Below are positions 58,076 through 64,000 of a stretch of DNA of 64,000 nucleotides, one piece after another; position 1 is the stretch's first letter, and every line of letters starts with the position of its first letter. The translations under genes and the position numbers were made by a program. Below the pieces are notes generated by a model that was not told the DNA's origin, did not search any database, and saw only the letters and a list, made by a program, of their open reading frames with translations. Source of the DNA: Tanypteryx hageni (Eukaryota; Arthropoda; Insecta; Odonata; Petaluridae); the NCBI GenBank assembly GCA_028673005.1, contig CM054118.1:61933401-61997400 (forward strand), given 5' to 3'.

Positions 58076-60680
58076 CCGTGTAGCTATATATCAATAGCGT
58101 CTCCTTAACAGTGAAACCGAATGAAATATTCCCTTGAAAAGTGTGCCAGGAAAAGGCTAAAAAAAAGACCTCTCGCGTAGGAAATGGGACTAGAGGGGAT
58201 CCCATTCTTCCTCAGACTGAAACCGATGACTGGACAGCGTCGTTATCGCGTCAAACATCAAATGTGTGCCCTCGAACAAAAGACGCGAGCCGACTCGAGC
58301 TCTCCGCTTTCTCGGTGGACCTTCCCGAACGGTTTGTCTCTCTTCCACCTGCCTCATTGTCACATATACCATAGCCCCTCTCCTTTCTCCTTCCTCCCGC
58401 TCCCACCGCCCTCTACACTTCTTCCTCATACTGTTTTCACCGATAAATGTTGGATTCTTAACCTCTTTTGATCACAAACCAATGTTAACATTCGTTCATT
58501 CTTCCTTTAGCCAAGTACCTCGCTTTAAAAAAAAGCGGTGACCTATATATGCAATACGTTTCGTAAGCCGGAAGTATTATCCCACTTCAAAAAAATAAAG
58601 TTTACTTTTTGGAGAGCTCTGTCTCTTTAGCGTTTACATTTTTATAGCCCAAATCGTGCAAGTAGCGGCTCCAGCATTGTCGAGTTGTTTATTGTGACAG
58701 ATATAAAGACGCCATTGTGCCAGAATGGAAACCTTCCAGACATATTTTTCGCACCATGATGCCAAAGCCGTTTTTATTATTCGATGAGAAATAAAAGAGT
58801 TGAAAGGGTAATAAATCAATAACGTTGTTGTTCTGTTGGAAAATAAGCCTAGACTGCAAGGGAAGTGTTGGATATAGATTCGTTTGCTCGAACAATTTCT
58901 CGTCGAATTATGCTTTCTACGGAAATTATACAACCGTACTTATATACATGTACCTACGTACATTTTTAAACGTAGAGGGAAAAACGATGAAAATTTGAAA
59001 AATGGTATTCTCTTTTAATTGATACCTCCTTCGAGGAATTACTTCCCCGTCCATTTCTGACACCTGCCAAATCAACATTAAATTTCCATACTTTGTTACC
59101 TCACTACTACAGCGTTGCCTATAAACAACATTAACGTCAACGGGTAACCGTTTAAATGGCAATTATTAGGGACAAGCAAAGGAATTCGTACGTGTTACGC
59201 AGTTGCCAAAAAAAATACCACTGTACAGGAATTCGCAATTAAAAAAATTCCTCCTGCCTCCCTTTAACCTCGCTGAGAATTATCGCCTTTTTTCCATCCT
59301 CATGCTATTTTTCAAGTGTTTCCACCTCGTAGCATTCGTTTTCCAAGCATGCGAAGAGGAAACTATCTTTCGCGTACATTCCCTTTCAGCAAACTCGGCC
59401 ATTTCTGATTTAACGAAAAGAAGGAAAAGGTCGTTCCCTTGCGCAAAAGTTTTTCTTGAACAAAACTCACCCCATCCCATTGGTTCGCGAGATTTCTTTC
59501 TCATCTCTTCCACGGCCTTTTATTTTCCAACCCGCTCCCATAGAAACCAATTTCTCATCGACGGAAATCTTCCTTTTTAACACTTTTCCGTTCTCAAACC
59601 GACCCTTCGCCTGAGAAGGATTTCTTCCTTGCCCAACATTTCCCACAGGATCGCGCCATCTTCATTATTTCCACTCCCTTTTTTATTTTTATTTTCCCTC
59701 CGCTAAACTTAATTTAGTTTCACTTCTCCCCGCCACCACTCACGGTGTCGTGCTATTCATAAAACTGGTACCTACATCATTCAAATCGACCTCAACCAAC
59801 CCACCCCCACCACTTCATCTCCTTCTCCTCCTTTGCCTCTTCTTAACCCCATGTCTCTCCCTTCCCTTCGTCCTTACTTCTCTCACTCTTCATCATACAC
59901 GCCCACATTACCTCTTTTCCATTCTCCCTCCTTTTCTCTCTCTCCTCCGTTTTCCCCTCCTACTTTCTCCGTAAGCCGAAAGAACGTCTCTACTCCACGG
60001 TTCATAACAAGAAAAAAATGGTCATCTCGTTTTGTCATTAACGTAGGTATATTTATGTATGTGTGCGCGCGAGTGCGTGTGTGAGAGAGACGTGTGTGTA
60101 TGTGCGAGTTTGTGTGTGTACAGTTCTCCATTTTTCGTCACCCATACACAGAGACTGATCTACTAAGGAGATTAACAGAGTTTTAGCAAAAACAAAAATG
60201 TACGATAAACGTAGAAATAAATTTCCAAAATTCTCGTTGAAAACACTAACCATTAACTTCGCTACAGATGCCCAAACAAAATATCTCCTCTCTTAATACC
60301 GTTACCAGTAATGGCAAAGAATTCCGATATCTATTGACAAGACAAGATTACAGGAAACGGAATTGTAAATACTCAAATATATCTTACTGTTGATCGAGTA
60401 ATAAGGTGTTCCAAGACATGCTTTCGTGCTGTAGACAGAGTGGTACAGAATAGCACCAAAAGAGTGGCAAAAGACGTGTTAGCTATTTTTGGTCAGGCCG
60501 CAGTTCGAACACTAATGAAGTATCTACAGGAGAGAGGACTCACACACGAGTTGGAATAATACTCGGCAATGTGCAAATACATTCGTGAGAAAATATATGG
60601 CTAAAGACACATTGTTACTTCTTTATTAAAGAATTTACATTTGGTATACATATAGACCGCCGAATGAACTGAATCTTCTG
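58076..60680. other. Non-coding DNA, no gene recognised
   Basis: Pyrimidine-rich tract at 59800-59970 and a GT-rich microsatellite at about 60055-60120. No domain-bearing open frame. Confidence 0.45.
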
Positions 60681-60688
60681 GCCAACAC

Positions 60689-60740
60689 GTCGATCGCGAC
60701 TTTAATTTCGGCCGATCGCGACGGAATTATATTACCCGAA
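60689..60740 (+). mobile_element. Putative degraded 5' end of the hAT element
   Basis: GGCCAACACGTCGATCGCGA followed by CTTT resembles the reverse complement of the 3' end at 62713 (GGCCAAATTATTTTGCGACG then CTATCGACTTT). A tandem-like GGCCGATCGCGAC follows. Similarity is partial, so the boundary is tentative. Confidence 0.35.
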
Positions 60741-61104
60741 AAAAATTAATTATTTAATAATCCATCTGTCAAAGTGATCTATTTGAGATTATGTTCAGGC
60801 AGTTAGATAATTCAGGCAAAGATAATTTTACGCCAACTATAAAGATAGCTCTGTTAGCGTGCTTTGAGCCCGTAGTTCCAACATTTGACCAACAGATGGT
60901 TTTTCTTCAAAATCAAGTCGAACCAGTGGATACAAGTTCGATATATTCGATGTAAGAAAAGTTTCGCCTACCCATGTCGGACGCACACGAATAGTACTCT
61001 TGGTGTGCACAGTGCAGCGCGCTTATTCGTCATCTATCTTTACTTCGGACACTCCCACATTTAAAATGTGTGCTCCGAAAAAAGTAAAACTTATCATTTT
61101 CATC

Positions 61105-62713
61105 AAGAATGGGAACTGGAGTACTTAATTTCTTAAAAATGCGTTTTTAAAAGTAGCTGAAGTACTTTTTGAAAATTTTAAGAATAAGAATTAAATTTAA
61201 ACTGCTTTTCAAGATCTACGATTATCTCGAATTAGTGCGATGCGGCGAATTGAGAATGTGAGTGGACAGTTACATGCAGATATTGTTAACTGTGTTTGCT
61301 TTTCCCTCCAACTTGATGAATCTACTGACATTAGTGATACAGCCCAGTTGCTTGTTTTTATTCATATGGTTTTCGATGATATTACCATTAGAGAAGAAAT
61401 GCTAGGCATGATTCCTTTGAAAGAGAGGACAAGAGTTCTTGATATATTCAACGCCTTCCAAAATTTCGTTGATAAGATTAAATTACCTTTCTTTAAGCTT
61501 ATTACGAAAGACGGTGCCAAAGCAATGTAAGGGTATCTTAACGGATTCATCGCATTGTGCCAAAAAGCTGATGAATTCCCAGATTTCTTGAGCTATCATT
61601 GTATCATTCATCAACAAGCATTAGCCAGTAAGAGATTAAATACAAAAAGCATGATGGACATAACCTTCAAAATTGTGAATTCAATCCGAGAACTATCTCT
61701 TCAAAGGCGTCTTTTCAAAATGGAACTATATTCAGACAACCAGATCTAGTATTAGACACAAATGTGAGGTGGCTGAGTCGTAGTAAGTTTTTTCAAAGAT
61801 TTTGTGATTTGTTGAATGAAGTTATAACTTTGCTTAAAGAATGAGGAGATAATGAAGAGAAGTTACAGGATGTGGACTGGCTGTTTGATCTGGCTTTTCT
61901 GACAGATTTCACAGGCAAACTAAGTGCTCTGAATTTATACTTGGTGACATGATTGGCTGTATTTCGGCCTATAAAAACAATTTTTGGTGATGGACAATGA
62001 TTTTAAACAAAATATATTCGATCACTTTTCAAATATTCAAGATCATTTGCAAAAATACCCCGATTTTGTATTTAATATTGAGAAATATAAAGCTGAAATT
62101 GAGAAAGTTGTGGAGGATTTTGAATTCAGATTCAGCGATTTAAAAAATAAAAGATATTGTTCAGTACCTTTCTTTTCCCTTTAAAGCAGACTTAGATACA
62201 AAACATATTGCAGAAGAAATCGCTGTAATTTTTCAGATGGATAAACAATTACTAGAAAATGAGATACCACTGCAATGAGATGTTTTTCTAAAAGCCCGGT
62301 CATCAGAATACTAATTTTTGGAGACATGTTTCTCGAGATAAGTATCCCAATGTGAAAAAATGCAGTGAACTGATCCATTCTTGTTTTGGTTCAACAGATT
62401 TATGTGAATCAGCTTTTTCATATTCGAAGCAAGCGAAGACGAAGCGCCGTTCCAGTGTTACAGATTCGCATACAGAAGATTCATTAAGATTAGCCTTGTC
62501 ACAGTACACAGCTGATTTTGGAAGCTTGGTGGATGATATGAAGGCACAAACTTCTTATTAAATGGTAATTTAATTTTAATAATAATAAAATAAACATTTT
62601 GTACCATATAATTTAATTTTTTATTTGAATCATGGGAGGGGGAGAAATGAATAGATATAATGGCTCGCAGCTGCTTTTAATGAAAAAAGTCGATAGCGTC
62701 GCAAAATAATTTG
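61105..62713 (+). pseudogene. GTF2IRD2-like hAT transposase pseudogene with 3' end
   Basis: Translation reads FLKVAEVLFENFKNK (about 61125-61195), then DLRLSRISAMRRIENVSGQL, FSLQLDESTDISDTAQLLVF (first catalytic Asp region, 61297-61356), KLITKDGAKAM with an in-frame TAA (61528-61530), then DFLSYHCIIHQQALASK (CxxH block, 61582-61632). A frameshift near 61740 leads to LDTNVRWLSRSKFFQRF and DVDWLFDLAFLTDFTGKLSA. The C-terminal hAT dimerisation domain reads CFGSTDLCESAFSYSKQAK, DSHTEDSLRLALSQYTADF, ending at 62561. The element end TTTGGCCGCCCTTG lies at 62700-62713. At least one nonsense codon and several frameshifts inactivate it. The N-terminal zinc finger is not evident. Confidence 0.88.
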
Positions 62714-62829
62714 GCCGCCCTTGTTCTAGAGAATAATAAGTCGGAGGGTTTAGCTGAGGAGGTTTTATCAATATTGAATGAGTGATGCCGAGGCTCCTTA
62801 AATTATAGGACAGTTTTGAATCATAATAG

Positions 62830-62945
62830 AAGATTCAAAACTACAAGTTGGGACCGTTACGAACGTCTTAGTGCGTTGCATCCTCTGCCACCCACCAGCC
62901 TGTTAAATAACAGCTTTAATGTCTAGATGCGTGATATAAAATGAA
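62830..62945 (+). mobile_element. LINE 3' end, same family as at 1.0-1.6 kb
   Basis: TGCATCCTCTGCCACCCACC (62878-62897) and a GTCTAGATGCGTGATATAAA downstream block parallel the TGCACCCTCTGCCACCCACC and ACATGTAGATTAAATAC of the 5' fragment. Only the 3' tail of the element is present. Confidence 0.6.
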
Positions 62946-64000
62946 AAGAATAAATATGGGCAATATGCTCGAATTGCATTACGAATAAAGAAATTATACA
63001 TTAATTCGTCGCTAATTCTATTAGTCAGCTGCTCGAAGGTCAAGATCTCTAACACTGAAATACTTCAACGTTTTGAAAAACCACGTATCTAATTACAGCG
63101 ATCATGTTCGGATTATTGGAGAACGGAAGTAATCGAAGGAGATTGATAAAATAGAGAACTAATCACGAAAACAATATTCTGGGATGAATAACGAAACATT
63201 TTTTCACTTTCGCATATCTGCAATAAATACTATAAACTTAAACTGTTATTTTTTGGAGTAATTATGAGTTGATGTTAAGGAGTCCATACAAACAAATATA
63301 TGGCCATTGAATATATCTGATTTTACCAAAAAAATCACCCGAAAAATCGAAAAATGCCAAGTAGGTAGTTAACGAGAAGAAGCGAATACAAGAAGAATTC
63401 AAATATATACCAATTCTTCATTCATTTTTTTAAGATTCGATAGATATGCGTATAACATCTCCGTTATGAAAGGAGAAAAAAGGTCAACTCTATAATTCCA
63501 GAAAGAGAGTTCGGAGGAAAAGGACGAAAGGTGGAGAGAAGTGGGAAGAGAAGGGCGGGAGAAGGCGAATAAAGCGGCGGAGAAAAAAAGAGCATCGAAG
63601 AAAGTTACGAGCGTGAAATTAACCCGCAGTCGATGTGACGTGCCTTATTTTATCTTCGGTGGTGGCAGGCGCATTATGCGAAGTGGAAAAAGGATGACAA
63701 AGATAGCGCGTCACTCGTTTGGTTCCGTCGGCTTATTCGAATGGGCGGAGGGGGGCGCAGCGTAGGGGTATTTATCACTCTCATTCTCTCTCTCTCTCTC
63801 TCTTGCTCTCTCCCTCTATCTCTCTAAATGTAGTCGGTCCATTAACAAAGCCTTTTTGTGTTTGTGTATCACGCATCTTCGGGTTAACGGTAAGCGGAGA
63901 ATAAAACAGGTTTAAAACTCGAGGAAAAATTATATCATCTTCACCGCGATGATACTAAAGGGATAACAGACCCCTTAAGATAAAACGTTTTTCAGTAGAA
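62946..64000. other. Non-coding DNA with (TC)n tract
   Basis: G/A-rich at 63500-63605. A (CT)n microsatellite lies at 63784-63825. No gene was recognised up to the window edge. Confidence 0.45.

Overview
This is arthropod nuclear DNA, most likely from an insect with a fairly large, repeat-rich genome. The evidence is one unmistakable host exon, AT-rich non-coding DNA, many microsatellites and purine/pyrimidine tracts, and an arthropod-style transposon mix (LINEs, hAT, Helitron, a DUF7869-type element). No bacterial operons, CRISPR arrays or rRNA genes were seen. The species cannot be named from the sequence.

The only host gene I can defend is the terminal coding exon of a Zic/odd-paired zinc-finger transcription factor at 25806-26536 (+). 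It starts at a consensus 3' splice site, encodes C2H2 fingers 4 and 5 and a low-complexity Ser/Pro/His-rich tail, and is GC-rich against an AT-rich background. Fingers 1-3 and the N-terminus lie upstream of the intron and are not seen. If the gene is intact, its intron reaches far to the left, possibly beyond the window. The 3' UTR probably runs to about 27.98 kb.

Layout: 1-1.65 kb holds a decayed LINE 3' end. 1.7-20.4 kb is non-coding, with purine/pyrimidine tracts, microsatellites, two CpG-dense patches and several hairpins (6.12, 9.78, 14.97 and 20.37 kb). 20.78-21.66 kb is a minus-strand LINE relic. 21.81-23.03 kb is one arm of a large inverted repeat whose partner is at 34.29-35.48 kb; together they bracket the Zic exon. 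23.37-25.34 kb is a tandem or nested cluster of small Helitron-like elements inside the putative Zic intron. 28.0-29.2 kb is a BED-type hAT transposase pseudogene. 31-46 kb contains hAT ends, tRNA-like repeats, Helitron 3' ends, a 0.65-kb direct-repeat family (two copies) and a complete 418-bp hAT MITE with an 8-bp target duplication. 46.8-48.3 kb holds a Helitron 3' end and a DUF7869-like pseudogene. 50-51 kb has a hAT end, a CpG-rich patch and a long purine minisatellite. 52.8-53.76 kb is an RTE-like LINE with a single-base frameshift. 61.1-62.7 kb is a GTF2IRD2-like hAT pseudogene. 62.8-62.95 kb is a second 3' end of the LINE family seen at 1 kb.

Functionally the window is one developmental regulator exon in a sea of dead mobile elements. 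The parts most worth a second look are the Helitron array next to the Zic splice acceptor, the large inverted repeat that carries two convergent tRNA-like modules, a tRNA-like core at the tip of an extended hairpin (38.6 kb), and two small hairpins that could be transcribed.
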